DNA from: Sinomonas sp. P10A9
GTDB taxonomy: Bacteria > Actinomycetota > Actinomycetes > Actinomycetales > Micrococcaceae
Assembly (NCBI RefSeq): GCF_041022165.1
Contig: NZ_CP163302.1
Location: 930,001-994,000 of the forward strand
Direction: 5' to 3'
DNA length: 64,000 bases
The position numbers and the translations under genes are program-made. Below are positions 48,733-58,406 of the stretch, in pieces. Every line of letters starts with the position of its first letter. Position 1 is the first letter of the stretch. The notes beneath the pieces were generated by a model. The model ran no database searches. It was not told the DNA's origin and saw nothing but the letters and a program-made list of their open reading frames with translations.

Positions 48733-49233
48733 ATGCGCACACTCGTTCTCAATGCTGGATATGAACCGCTCGCGGTGGTCACCTTCCGCCGCGCGCTCGT
48801 GCTCGTGCTCGCCGGAAAGGCGAGCGTGGTCGCGGAAGACGGCGAACCAGTCGTCGGACCGCGCGATGTGCTCGGGCGGCCGTCGGTGATTCTCCTCCAT
48901 CGCTACATCAGGCCCCGGCGGACCTATGTCACCGCTGTCAGCAGACGCGGGGTGCTGCGCCGGGACGCGCATGCCTGCGGCTACTGCGGCAAGCCGGCAC
49001 ACACGGTGGACCACGTACTGCCACGCTCCCGCGGCGGTGCAGACTCGTGGGAGAACCTCGTGGCCTGCTGCCTCCGGTGCAACAACGTCAAGGGAGACCA
49101 CACCCCGTCGGAAATGGGCTGGAAGCTGCGCTTCACGCCTGCCGAACCCGTCGGCGTCGTATGGCAGATCAAGGAACTGGAGAAGCCCGCAGCACAGTGG
49201 AGCGCCTTCCTCGTGCCGGAGACGGCGGCCTGA
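48733..49233 (+). CDS. HNH endonuclease family protein
   Basis: A 166-residue protein. The N-terminal half (LVLNAGYEPLAVVTFRRALVLVLAGKASVVAED) is the conserved lead-in of this actinobacterial group. The C-terminal half has a zinc-knuckle HNH: CGYCGKPAHTVDHVLPRSRGG, then ENLVACCLRCNNVKGDHTP, with CxxC pairs, the catalytic HDH-type His and a final Asn/His. DNA cleavage is inferred; the biological role is not known. ATG 48733 has GAGGAA 6 bases ahead. It overlaps the start of the mobA-like gene. Confidence 0.88.
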   Translation: MRTLVLNAGYEPLAVVTFRRALVLVLAGKASVVAEDGEPVVGPRDVLGRPSVILLHRYIRPRRTYVTAVSRRGVLRRDAHACGYCGKPAHTVDHVLPRSRGGADSWENLVACCLRCNNVKGDHTPSEMGWKLRFTPAEPVGVVWQIKELEKPAAQWSAFLVPETAA

Positions 49234-50021
49234 TCTTCGGCTTCGACGCCATCGTCCTCGCAGGAGGGCGCGCGTCCAGACTCGGCGGGCACCCCAAGCC
49301 GCAGCTCACCTACCGGGGCGCGACGTTGCTCGACCATGCCCTCGACGCGGTCGACGGCGCGCGCCTCACCGTCGTCGTCGGTCCCGGACCGGGAGAGCCG
49401 GGCGGTCCCGACGTGCCGGTCGAGGGTCGGGCAACGCCGGTAATCCCCGGGGCGGTGCCGCGCCCCTCGCGCCACGTGCTGTACACGCGCGAGGTACCCC
49501 TTTACGCCGGGCCGCTCGCGGCGCTGGGCGCGGGTGTGGCAGCGCTCGGGTCTCCTTCGGGGCAGGATGCGGTGCACGATGTGGGGCAGTCCTCCGGCCA
49601 CGATGCGGAGGTAGCGCCGGACTGGATCGTCGTCGTTGCGGCAGACCTGCCGCGCGCCCCCGACGCCGTCGCAGCACTCCTCGGGCGCGCACGAGACGCG
49701 GCGACGCCGGATCCCGTGAGGCCCGAACGATCCCTCGGCGGCGTGGTCGGCGAGGACGGCGAGGGCCGCATCCAACCGCTTCTGGCGGTGTACCGACGGG
49801 AAGCGCTGACGGCCGCCCTGAGTCAGCTTTCGACGGACGGCGGCCTCGCCGACCGTCCGATGAGGCACCTCATTGCTAGGCTGGACTTGCTGCCCCTGAA
49901 GCTGCCCCCGGGGGTGTCCGACGACGTCGACACCTGGGATGCGGCGCGGCGCTGGGGCATCGAACGGCCGGGCACCGAACGAGTGCCGGGTGCAGCGCCA
50001 CGGCAGGAGGAAGCCCCATGA
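49230..50021 (+). CDS. mobA: MobA-like molybdenum cofactor guanylyltransferase
   Basis: About 263 residues of the MobA nucleotidyltransferase fold: FDAIVLAGGRASRLGGHPKPQ (nucleotide-binding signature), a central WIVVVAADLPRAP carrying the metal-site Asp, and GEDGEGRIQPLLAVYRREAL. It attaches GMP (or a related NMP) to molybdopterin. The likely start is a CTG at 49230, overlapping the HNH stop as CTGA, with GGAG 8 bases before it. GTG 49197 in frame is the alternative. An internal insert (residues about 100-140) is Asp/Gly-rich. It is followed by an ATGA overlap with the next gene. Confidence 0.85.
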   Translation: MIFGFDAIVLAGGRASRLGGHPKPQLTYRGATLLDHALDAVDGARLTVVVGPGPGEPGGPDVPVEGRATPVIPGAVPRPSRHVLYTREVPLYAGPLAALGAGVAALGSPSGQDAVHDVGQSSGHDAEVAPDWIVVVAADLPRAPDAVAALLGRARDAATPDPVRPERSLGGVVGEDGEGRIQPLLAVYRREALTAALSQLSTDGGLADRPMRHLIARLDLLPLKLPPGVSDDVDTWDAARRWGIERPGTERVPGAAPRQEEAP

Positions 50022-50335
50022 GTGAGCCGTCGAGGGACGAGCCCAACGACGCGCCCGATAAGGACGCGGTGCTGCGGGCGTGGTGCGCAGAACTCTCCGA
50101 GGTCCTCGGACTGGGCGGACTCGATATCGATATCGACGCCGTGCTCGGCCTGGCCGGCGTCGCAGCGCATTCGGTAGTGCGCCCGGCGGCGCCCCTGACC
50201 ACGTTCCTTGCGGCCTACGCGGCGGGCCTCGCGGCCGGAAGCGGCCAGACTGAGCCGGGCGCCGCGATGGAATCGTCGATCGCTGCAGCGCTCACGGCCG
50301 CGAAGGCCCGCGGGACGGCCGGTACCGAGGGATGA
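50018..50335 (+). CDS. DUF6457 protein of the molybdenum cofactor operon
   Basis: A 105-residue protein. The conserved core is [54 protein letters not shown], followed by an Ala-rich helix. This matches the small DUF6457 family that is found beside, or fused to, MobA-like proteins in actinobacteria. It may act as an accessory subunit (inference). It overlaps both neighbours by 4 bases (ATGA at each junction), so mobA, this gene and moeA are one tightly coupled unit. Confidence 0.85.
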   Translation: MSEPSRDEPNDAPDKDAVLRAWCAELSEVLGLGGLDIDIDAVLGLAGVAAHSVVRPAAPLTTFLAAYAAGLAAGSGQTEPGAAMESSIAAALTAAKARGTAGTEG

Positions 50336-51753
50336 CCTCCGGCCCTCATGCGGCCGGCGACGAGCACGCGCTCCATCTCACGTGGGCACAGGCGCGGGAG
50401 GCCGCGGCTGCGGCGGCCCGGGCGCTGCCCCCCGCCGAGGTCCCTCTCGCCCGCGCCGCCGGGCGGTCCCTCGCAGAACCGCTGACAGCCCTGCGCGACA
50501 TGCCGCACTACACGTCCTCGGCGATGGACGGCTGGGCTGTGTGCGGCACGGGACCCTGGATCCTCGCCGACCCGGGCGAGCCCCTCACCGCGCACCAGGC
50601 CGTGCCGATCGTCACGGGGGGCGCGCTCCCGCCCGGTGCGCGGTCGGTCCTGCGCCGCGAGCATGGCGAGGTCCTGCCCGATGAGGATGGACTCCCGCAC
50701 CTGCGCGTTTCGCCCTCGGCCCCGCCCGGTTCGCCCGGCGGCGGCGCGGACCTCCGGCTTGCGGGCGAGGAGGCCCACGGGGGCGACGTCCTCCTCAAGG
50801 CCGGTTCCCTGCTGGGCCCGGCCCAGCTCGCGCTCGCCGCCCTCGCCGGGTACGACGCCGTGAACGTCACCGGGCGACCCCTCGTGAGGATCGTCCGCAC
50901 GGGCGGTGAAGTGGTCGAGAGCGGACTCCCAGGCCCTGGCCTCGTGCGGGACGTCTTCAGCTATCTCATCCCCCCGCTCGTCGAGGCGTACGGCGGGATC
51001 CTTGTGGGCCACCGGAAAATCGGCGACGCCGCCGCCGAGTGGGCTGCGGCGCTCTCGGATGAGGACGCCGCGGCTGATCACGCCACGGCTGAGGGTGCCT
51101 CGCGTGCCGGGGCCGCGCACGACGGCGCCGGGTCGCCGGCCGCACCCGCGGGCCCAGCGGACGTCGTGATCACCACGGGCGGCACAGGCCGCGGCGGGTC
51201 GGACCACTTCCGCGACATCGTGGCACAGATGGGCGGGCGGCTCATCGTGGATGGCGTGGCAATGCGCCCCGGCCACCCCACCGTGCTGGCGGAGCTGCCG
51301 GACGGCCGGTTCTTCGTCGGGCTCCCGGGGAATCCCCTCGCGGCCGTCGTCGGACTCGTGACGGTAGGCGAGCCTCTCCTCGCGGCGCTGTCCGGACGGG
51401 AGCCGCTCGCCGCCGTCGAGCTTCCTGCGGGCGAGGTGTTCGAGCCCGAGCTCCGGCGCACGCGGATCCTGCCGTTCCGGCGCATGTACGGCTTGGCGTC
51501 GCCCGCGGCCGGCAGCGGGTCCGGCATGCTGCGGGGGCTCGCGCGCGCGGACGGGTTCATGGTTGTGCCGCCGCACGGGCTCGAGCTCGGCGCTCCCGTG
51601 GCGTGCATCCCGCTCCCGTGGGGGCGTCCGCTCGGCGAGGGTGCGCCGTCGTCCTCCGCGAAGGCGAAGGCCGCGCCGACCGAAAAGGCCAAGCCGAAGC
51701 GGCGGACCGTCGGTTCCCAGGACCCCGTGGACTGGAGCGCCCTCGACGCGTGA
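50332..51753 (+). CDS. moeA: Molybdopterin molybdenumtransferase MoeA
   Basis: A 473-residue MoeA. It inserts molybdate into adenylylated molybdopterin. Signatures: MPHYTSSAMDGWAVCG (N-terminal), VPIVTGGALPPGA, VITTGGTGRGGSDHFRD (the molybdopterin-binding region), and VGLPGNPLAAVVGLVT. It carries Ala/Gly/Asp-rich insertions near residues 125-145 and 245-280, and a Lys/Ala-rich C-terminal tail. These are probably flexible loops and do not remove motifs. Start ATG 50332 overlaps the DUF6457 stop. Confidence 0.92.
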   Translation: MTSGPHAAGDEHALHLTWAQAREAAAAAARALPPAEVPLARAAGRSLAEPLTALRDMPHYTSSAMDGWAVCGTGPWILADPGEPLTAHQAVPIVTGGALPPGARSVLRREHGEVLPDEDGLPHLRVSPSAPPGSPGGGADLRLAGEEAHGGDVLLKAGSLLGPAQLALAALAGYDAVNVTGRPLVRIVRTGGEVVESGLPGPGLVRDVFSYLIPPLVEAYGGILVGHRKIGDAAAEWAAALSDEDAAADHATAEGASRAGAAHDGAGSPAAPAGPADVVITTGGTGRGGSDHFRDIVAQMGGRLIVDGVAMRPGHPTVLAELPDGRFFVGLPGNPLAAVVGLVTVGEPLLAALSGREPLAAVELPAGEVFEPELRRTRILPFRRMYGLASPAAGSGSGMLRGLARADGFMVVPPHGLELGAPVACIPLPWGRPLGEGAPSSSAKAKAAPTEKAKPKRRTVGSQDPVDWSALDA

Positions 51754-51830
51754 TACGCCCCGCGGTGCGGGCCGCCGTCGAAAATGGTATCGGAGTCGAT
51801 ATCGGCCTCGATTATGGGCAGTATGGACCC

Positions 51831-54158
51831 ATGAGCAACGAGTCGCGCATTGTGGACATCAACGAGGATTCCCTGCACGTCGGCCATCCCGAGACCTCGG
51901 CGGCGGGCCTGACGGCCGTCGCCGTCGCGCTCCAGCGCGGCCTCGAGCAGGCCGGCCCGGTGCGCACAGTGCGCTCCCTGGCCCGGATCAACCAGCGCGG
52001 CGGATTCGACTGCCCCGGCTGCGCGTGGCCAGAGTCCAACGGGCACCGCAAGGCAGCAGAGTTCTGCGAGAACGGTGCGAAGGCCGTGGCCGAGGAGGCC
52101 ACCGTCTCCGCCGTGACGCCCGAGTGGTGGGAGTCCCACCCCATCGAGACCCTGCGCAACAAGACCGACTACTGGCTGTCCAAGCACGGCCGCATCACCG
52201 AGCCCGTGGTCCTGCGCCCCGGCGACGACCGCTACCGCCGCATCTCCTGGACGGACGCGTTCGACCTCGTCGCTGAGCACATCAACGCGACCACGCCGGA
52301 CCGCTGCGTCTTCTACACGTCCGGCCGCACCGCGAACGAGACAGCGTTCATGTACCAGCTGTTCGCCCGCAGCCTCGGGACCAACAACCTCCCGGACTGC
52401 TCCAACATGTGCCACGAGTCCTCCGGATCGGCGCTCAACCCGACGATCGGGATCGGGAAGGGGACGGTGACCCTCGAGGACATCCACGAGGCCGAGCTCA
52501 TCCTCGTCGTCGGCCAGAACCCCGGGACCAACCACCCCCGCATGCTCTCGGCGCTCAAGGAGTGCCGCGACCGCGGCGGGAAGGTCGTGGCCGTCAACCC
52601 GCTTCCCGAGGCCGGCCTCCTGCACTTCAAGGACCCGCAGACCGTCTCGGGGTACGTGGGCGAGGGCGCGACCATCGCGGACGAGTTCCTGCAGATCAAG
52701 GTGGGCGGGGACCTCGCGCTGTTCCAGGCGCTCGGTCACCTCCTCCTCGAGGAGGAGCGGCGCGTGCCGGGCAGCATCGTGGACCGTGCGTTCGTCGACG
52801 CCCGGACCGATGGCTTCGCGGCCTACGAGGCCGCCCGCGCCGAGATCGACTGGGACGAGACTGAGCGCGCCACGGGCCTGTCGAGGCTCGAGATCGCCAC
52901 GGTCGCGAACCTCCTCGCCAAGTCCAAGGCCACGGTGGTCTGCTGGGCGCTGGGCCTGACCCAGCAGCCGCACTCGGTGGACACGATCCGCGAGATCGTC
53001 AACGTCCTCCTGCTCCAAGGCAACTTCGGCAAGCCGGGCGCGGGTGCCTGCCCCGTGCGCGGGCACTCCAATGTCCAGGGCGACAGGACCATGGGCATCT
53101 GGGAGAAGCCCAAGGAATGGCTGCTCGCCGCCCTGGACAGTGAGTTCGGCATCGCGACGCCCCGCGAGCACGGCCATGACTCCACCGAGACGCTTGAGGC
53201 CTTCGAGAAGGACGAGGTGGATGTGTTCGTCTCCCTCGGCGGCAACTTCGCGCAGGCCAACTCGGACACCGAGGCGCTCGAGGCAGGCATGCAGCGCGCC
53301 GGTCTCACGGTGCACATCTCCACCAAGCCGAACCGCTCCCACGTGGTCCACGGGAAGACGTCCCTCATCCTGCCCACGCTCGGGCGCACCGATCGGGACG
53401 ACAAGCACCCCAAGGGCCGCCAGTTCCTCTCCGTCGAGGACTCGATGTCCATGGTGCACGCGACCCAGGGACGGCTCGAGCCCATCTCGGAGCACCTCCT
53501 CTCCGAACCCGTGATCGTGGCGCGCCTCGCGGCGGCCACCCTGGGGGAGGACCACGCGGTGGACTGGCGCGCGATGGCCGAGGACTACGACGTGATCCGC
53601 GACCACATCGCCCGGGTCCTGCCCGGCTTCGAGGACTTCAACCGCCGCGTCCGCGACAAGAACGGCTTCCAGCTGCCCAACCCGCCGCGCGATTCCCGGA
53701 CCTTCGCCACGGATGCCGGTCGGGCGCACTTCACGGTCAGCCCGCTCGAGTACCTCGAGGCCCCCGCTGGGCACCTCATCCTCCAGACCATCCGGAGCCA
53801 CGACCAGTACAACACGACGTTCTATGGGCAGGACGACCGCTACCGGGGCATCAAGGACGGCCGCCGCGTGATCCTGATCCACCCCGAGGACCTCGCGGCG
53901 CTCGGCCTCGCTGACCGAGAGCTCGTAGACGTGGTGAGCGTCTTCAACGGCGAAGAGCGCCGCGCGGACCGTTTCCGCCTCGTCTCGTACCCGACCGCGA
54001 AGGGCTGTGCGGCCGCCTACTTCCCCGAAGCGAACGCGCTCGTGCACCGGGAGAACGTTGCCCGCGAGTCCAACACCCCGGGCTTCAAGGCGATCACGGT
54101 GCGCTTCGAGCGGCACACGCCCGGAGACAGCACGGCGCATGCGGGACAATTGAGCTGA
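51831..54158 (+). CDS. FdhF/YdeP-family molybdopterin oxidoreductase
   Basis: A 775-residue molybdopterin enzyme of the YdeP-like group related to formate dehydrogenase alpha subunit. It has an early CPGCAWP, VFYTSGRTANETAFMYQLFARSLGTNNLPDCSNMCHESSG (about residues 160-200), LILVVGQNPGTNHPRML, and the C-terminal molybdopterin-binding segment with NTTFYGQDDRYRGIKDGRRV. It appears to lack the N-terminal CxxCxxxC 4Fe-4S set of true FdhF, and no selenocysteine TGA is seen. The real substrate is uncertain; a role in acid resistance is known for E. coli YdeP. ATG 51831 is the start. Next to fdhD, and after mobA-moeA. Confidence 0.9.
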   Translation: MSNESRIVDINEDSLHVGHPETSAAGLTAVAVALQRGLEQAGPVRTVRSLARINQRGGFDCPGCAWPESNGHRKAAEFCENGAKAVAEEATVSAVTPEWWESHPIETLRNKTDYWLSKHGRITEPVVLRPGDDRYRRISWTDAFDLVAEHINATTPDRCVFYTSGRTANETAFMYQLFARSLGTNNLPDCSNMCHESSGSALNPTIGIGKGTVTLEDIHEAELILVVGQNPGTNHPRMLSALKECRDRGGKVVAVNPLPEAGLLHFKDPQTVSGYVGEGATIADEFLQIKVGGDLALFQALGHLLLEEERRVPGSIVDRAFVDARTDGFAAYEAARAEIDWDETERATGLSRLEIATVANLLAKSKATVVCWALGLTQQPHSVDTIREIVNVLLLQGNFGKPGAGACPVRGHSNVQGDRTMGIWEKPKEWLLAALDSEFGIATPREHGHDSTETLEAFEKDEVDVFVSLGGNFAQANSDTEALEAGMQRAGLTVHISTKPNRSHVVHGKTSLILPTLGRTDRDDKHPKGRQFLSVEDSMSMVHATQGRLEPISEHLLSEPVIVARLAAATLGEDHAVDWRAMAEDYDVIRDHIARVLPGFEDFNRRVRDKNGFQLPNPPRDSRTFATDAGRAHFTVSPLEYLEAPAGHLILQTIRSHDQYNTTFYGQDDRYRGIKDGRRVILIHPEDLAALGLADRELVDVVSVFNGEERRADRFRLVSYPTAKGCAAAYFPEANALVHRENVARESNTPGFKAITVRFERHTPGDSTAHAGQLS

Positions 54159-54193
54159 GGCATGCGCCTCAGGGACAAGACGAGGAGGGCGCC

Positions 54194-55054
54194 ATGGGCC
54201 GGCTGAGCCAGCGCCGCAAGGTGCACAAGTACGTCCTGGGCAGCGAGCATCCCGTCCGGCACAAGGAGGACGTCCTCGCCGTGGAGGAACCCCTCGAGAT
54301 CCGCCTGACCGGGCCCGCAGGCACCCTCAAGTACAGCGTCACGATGCGCACGCCCGGGAACGACTTCGAGCTTGTGGCAGGGTTCCTCGTCTCGGAGGGA
54401 GTGGTCTGGGAGTCTGAGCAGCTCGTCTCCGAGCGCTTCTGCGCGGGCGAGGATGCCGACGGGCACCAGACGTTCAACGTGGTCGACGCGCAGCTGAGGC
54501 CCGGCGTCGTCCTCCCCGATCTCGGGCGGAACGTCGTCACCTCGAGCGCGTGCGGGATCTGCGGGACGGACTCGATCGACGCCGTCCGCCGCTCGTCCCA
54601 CTACAGCCCCGCGGACGACGGCGTGCGCCTCCTCCCGGAGCTCGTCGCCGGCCTGCCCGCTCGCCTGCGGTCGGCCCAGGCCCTGTTCGACAGGACGGGC
54701 GGCGTGCATGCCGCGGGCCTGTTCTCGATCCACGACGACGGAACCCGCGCCGAACTCGAGTGCCTCCGCGAGGACGTGGGCCGGCACAACGCGGTGGACA
54801 AGGTGGTGGGCTGGGCGCTCCGCGAGGGCCGGCTGCCACTCTCCGGGACGGTCCTCCAAGTCTCTGGCCGCGCCTCCTTCGAGCTCGTGCAGAAGGCCGC
54901 GATGGCCGGCATCCCCGTCCTCGCCGCCGTGAGTGCACCCTCGACGCTCGCCGTCGAGCTCGCCGAGGAGTCCGGCGTGACGCTCATCGGGTTCAGCCGG
55001 GGTGACGGGTTCAATGTGTACGCGGGGCATGAGCGGCTCATCCCCGGCTCGTGA
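54194..55054 (+). CDS. fdhD: Formate dehydrogenase accessory sulfurtransferase FdhD
   Basis: A 286-residue FdhD. It transfers sulfur from cysteine desulfurase to the molybdenum cofactor of formate-dehydrogenase-type enzymes. The catalytic cysteine loop is SSACGICGTDSID (CxxC). Other markers are GNDFELVAGFLVSEG, GVHAAGLFSIHDDG, REDVGRHNAVDKVVGWAL and SGRASFELVQKAAMAGIPVLAAVSAPSTLAVELA. ATG 54194 has GAGGAGGG upstream. Placement after the YdeP-like enzyme marks that enzyme as its client. Confidence 0.95.
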   Translation: MGRLSQRRKVHKYVLGSEHPVRHKEDVLAVEEPLEIRLTGPAGTLKYSVTMRTPGNDFELVAGFLVSEGVVWESEQLVSERFCAGEDADGHQTFNVVDAQLRPGVVLPDLGRNVVTSSACGICGTDSIDAVRRSSHYSPADDGVRLLPELVAGLPARLRSAQALFDRTGGVHAAGLFSIHDDGTRAELECLREDVGRHNAVDKVVGWALREGRLPLSGTVLQVSGRASFELVQKAAMAGIPVLAAVSAPSTLAVELAEESGVTLIGFSRGDGFNVYAGHERLIPGS

Positions 55055-55185
55055 CGTGAGCGGGCTCTCGGCGTGGCATGACATCGCGGCCGGGCCCGAA
55101 TCGTGACAGGTGCGGCGTTCCGCCGCGCCGTACGGGGGAGTAGTTTGATACCCAGCGGTTAGTCAACTGATTGGATATTCGCCCC

Positions 55186-58100
55186 GTGCACGACGATCGC
55201 CTGATCACCGAGGCCCGCATCGACCGGTTCTTCCGGGAGCGCCTGACTCCGGCCGTCTATCGGCGCACGGTGCCCCTCAGAGCCGAGCGATGGGATGCGC
55301 CCGGTGAGCCGGTGCCGTTCGGGAACGCCCTCGCACAGGACTTCCGGCCGGTCGCCTCGGGCGAGGAATGGGGCCCCGCGTGGGGCACCATGTGGCTGCA
55401 TCTCACCGGCCACATCCCGCCGGGGTGGGGCGGACCTGGGACCGATCTCGAGGTCCTTGTGGACCTCGGCTACACCGATCAGCAGCCCGGCTTCCAGTGT
55501 GAGGGACTCGTGTGGCTCCGCGACGGCGGCATCGTCAAGGCGCTCAACCCGCGCAACCAGTACATCCCCGCCAGCGCGCTCGCGGCGGGGCCGGAAGCCG
55601 CGGTTGGCCGAGAAGATGTCGACTTCTACGTCGAGGCGGCCGCGAACCCAGACCTGGCCCAGGACTGGCGCTTCGAGCCGACCCGGCTCGGGGACAAGAC
55701 CACGGCGGGCGAGGCGCCCCTGTACCGGCTCGGCGCCCTCGTCATCGCAGAGCGGGACACGACCGTGTGGGAGCTCGTCCAGGATGTCTGGGCGATCCGG
55801 GGCCTCATGCACGAGCTGCCCGACAATCGGCCCCGGCGCCACCTCATCCTGCGCGCCCTCGAGCGCATGCTCGACGTCATGGACCCGCACGACGTCGCCA
55901 GCACGGCCGCCGCGGGCCGCGCGGCGCTTGCGGGGGTGCTTGCCTCTCCGGCCGAGGCCAGCGCGCACCGGATCGTCGCCACGGGCCATGCGCACATCGA
56001 CTCGGCGTGGCTGTGGCCCCTCCGCGAGACGCAGCGCAAGTGCGCCCGGACCTTCTCGAACGTCGTCGCCCTCATGGACCGCGACCCGGACCTCACGTTC
56101 GCCTGCTCGTCGGCGCAGCAGCTCGCGTGGATCCGCGACGGTTATCCGCAGCTCTTCGAACGGATCAAGGAGAAGGCCGCCGAGGGCCGGTTCGTCCCCG
56201 TGGGCGGCATGTGGGTGGAAGCGGACACCAATATGCCCGGCGGGGAGGCGATGGCCAGGCAGTTCGTCGAGGGCAAGCGGTTCTTCCTCGCAGAGTTCGG
56301 CGTCGAGTGCGAGGAGGCCTGGCTGCCCGACTCGTTCGGGTACTCGGCCGCGCTTCCCCAGATTGTCCGGGCCGCTGGCAGCCGCTGGTTCCTCACCCAG
56401 AAGCTCTCGTGGAACCAGGCGAATCGGTTCCCGCACCACAGCTTCTTCTGGGAGGGGATCGATGGCTCCCGCGTGTTCACGCACTTCCCGCCCGCAGACA
56501 CGTACAGCTCGGACCTGAGCGCCTCGAATCTCGCCCACGCCGAACGCACGTTCCGGGAACACGGCCGCGCGTCCGTCTCACTCGTACCGTTCGGTTTCGG
56601 CGACGGCGGCGGGGGGCCTATGCGGGAGATGATGGCGGCGGCCCGCCGGTACTCCGACCTCGAGGGCTCGCCCCGCGTCCGCGTGGGCACCCCGCGGGAG
56701 TTCTTCCTCGAGGCCGAGGCCGAGTACACGAGCGCGCCGGTCTGGACAGGGGAGATGTACCTCGAGAAGCACCGCGGGACGTACACCGCGCAGGCGCGGA
56801 CCAAGGCGGGGAACCGGCGGAGCGAGCACCTCCTGCGCGAGGCCGAGCTCTGGTGCTCCACCGCCGCGGTCCGGCTCGGTATGCCCTACCCGGCGGACGA
56901 GCTCCACCGCCTCTGGCGCCTGACGCTCCTACAGCAGTTCCACGACATCCTGCCGGGCAGCTCGATCGCCTGGGTGCACCGCGACGCCGAGCGGAACTAC
57001 GCCGCGATCGAGCGGGACCTCGAAGCCCTCATCGGCGGCGCGGCGAAGGCGCTCGTCGGCACGGGCGAGCGCGACATCTTCCTCAATGCGGCGCCCCACG
57101 CGCGAGGCGGCGTGCCCGCGCTCGGAGGGGGCGCCGTCGTGCGCGGACCAGAAGATGACGCGCGAGGCGGGGCGCGCCTCGAACCGCGTGCGGCGGGCGG
57201 CTGGGTGCTCGACAACGGCGTGGTCCGTGCGGAGATCGACGGTGATGGACTCCTCGTGGCGCTCGTCGACGCGGCGACCGGTCGGAACGCGATCGCGCCG
57301 GGCTCGTTCGGCAACCTCCTCGAGCTCCACCGGGATACGCCCAACGAGTGGGACGCCTGGGACCTCGATGAGTTCTACCGGCATAACGTCGTGCAGCTGA
57401 CCGGGGCGGTGCGGGTGGCGCCCGCCGCGGCCGCCGCGCACGGCGAGGGAAGCGGCGCGCAGGGCGTGGCGGTGCTGGAGGTCGAGCGAGCGTTCGGCGA
57501 GTCCAGCGTGCGGCAGCGGCTCGTGCTCGAGGCAGGGGCGGCGGGGCTGCGGATCGAGACGGACGTCGACTGGCACGAGCGGCAGAAGCTCCTCAAGCTC
57601 GGCTTCGGCCTCGACCTGCGCGCGGACCGTAGCGCCTCGGAGACGCAGTTCGGCCACGTCTTCCGGCCTGTCCCAGTCACCACCTCGTGGGACGCGGCAC
57701 GGTTCGAGATCTGCGCCCACCGGTGGATCCACGTCGCCGAGCCGGGCTACGGCGTCGCGATTGCCAACTGCACGGCGTACGGTCACGACGTCACTCGCAC
57801 GGTGCGCACCGGCGAGCGACCCGCTGGAGCGTCCGGCGACGGGGCAAATGGCGACGGGGCGAGCGGCGACGGGGGCACGACCACGACCGTGCGGCTCTCG
57901 CTGCTCAAGGCGCCGCTGTACCCGGACCCGACGGCGGACGAGGGCGCGCACAGCTTTGCAGTGGTCGTGGTGCCGAACGCCGGGATTCCCGACGCCGTGC
58001 GTGAGGGCTACAACGCCAATCTCCCGGCACGGACGGTGCGAGGCGGCCGGGGGATCGAGCCGCTCGTGACTGTGGACCATCCGGCGGCCGTCGTTGAGGC

Positions 58101-58341
58101 CGTCAAGCTGGCCGAAGACGGGAGCGGAGACGTGATCGTTCGCCTGTACGAGTCTCTGGGGGCCAGGACGCGGGCGTCAGTCCGGGCTGGCTTCGACTGT
58201 GCGGGCGTCGAGGCGGTGGACCTGCTCGAGAGGCCCCTGAGGGGGAGCGTGCCGACGCCGATCGAGTCCGGCGACGAAGGCGTTGCCAACCTGAGGCTGC
58301 GTCCGTTCGAACTCGTCACCCTTCGGCTGCGTCGGGCCTGA
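55186..58341 (+). CDS. Alpha-mannosidase, glycoside hydrolase family 38
   Basis: A 1051-residue cytoplasmic (no signal peptide) GH38 enzyme that removes alpha-linked mannose. Family features: N-terminal galactose-binding-like region, zinc ligands in GHAHIDSAWLWPLRET (residue about 268), the nucleophile Asp in WLPDSFGYSAALPQI, the EMYLEKHRGTYTAQA segment, zinc His in LQQFHDILPGSSIAW, and a beta-rich C-terminal half with a Gly/Ala/Asp loop (about 880-900). GTG 55186 is preferred to TTG 55171 because VHDDRLITEARIDRF is the usual opening. A 131-base gap from fdhD suggests an independent promoter. No sugar transporter adjoins it. Confidence 0.94.
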   Translation: MHDDRLITEARIDRFFRERLTPAVYRRTVPLRAERWDAPGEPVPFGNALAQDFRPVASGEEWGPAWGTMWLHLTGHIPPGWGGPGTDLEVLVDLGYTDQQPGFQCEGLVWLRDGGIVKALNPRNQYIPASALAAGPEAAVGREDVDFYVEAAANPDLAQDWRFEPTRLGDKTTAGEAPLYRLGALVIAERDTTVWELVQDVWAIRGLMHELPDNRPRRHLILRALERMLDVMDPHDVASTAAAGRAALAGVLASPAEASAHRIVATGHAHIDSAWLWPLRETQRKCARTFSNVVALMDRDPDLTFACSSAQQLAWIRDGYPQLFERIKEKAAEGRFVPVGGMWVEADTNMPGGEAMARQFVEGKRFFLAEFGVECEEAWLPDSFGYSAALPQIVRAAGSRWFLTQKLSWNQANRFPHHSFFWEGIDGSRVFTHFPPADTYSSDLSASNLAHAERTFREHGRASVSLVPFGFGDGGGGPMREMMAAARRYSDLEGSPRVRVGTPREFFLEAEAEYTSAPVWTGEMYLEKHRGTYTAQARTKAGNRRSEHLLREAELWCSTAAVRLGMPYPADELHRLWRLTLLQQFHDILPGSSIAWVHRDAERNYAAIERDLEALIGGAAKALVGTGERDIFLNAAPHARGGVPALGGGAVVRGPEDDARGGARLEPRAAGGWVLDNGVVRAEIDGDGLLVALVDAATGRNAIAPGSFGNLLELHRDTPNEWDAWDLDEFYRHNVVQLTGAVRVAPAAAAAHGEGSGAQGVAVLEVERAFGESSVRQRLVLEAGAAGLRIETDVDWHERQKLLKLGFGLDLRADRSASETQFGHVFRPVPVTTSWDAARFEICAHRWIHVAEPGYGVAIANCTAYGHDVTRTVRTGERPAGASGDGANGDGASGDGGTTTTVRLSLLKAPLYPDPTADEGAHSFAVVVVPNAGIPDAVREGYNANLPARTVRGGRGIEPLVTVDHPAAVVEAVKLAEDGSGDVIVRLYESLGARTRASVRAGFDCAGVEAVDLLERPLRGSVPTPIESGDEGVANLRLRPFELVTLRLRRA

Positions 58342-58406
58342 AGGGGCCGGGCCTCGAAAGGGGCCCTCCGGGCTTAAAACCGGGCTCTTCCAGCCCTTAA
58401 AAGGCT

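Noticed and set aside
51078..54149. Long minus-strand open frame opposite moeA and the FdhF-like gene
   Set aside because: Compositional shadow covering two well-supported genes; no motif or start signal.
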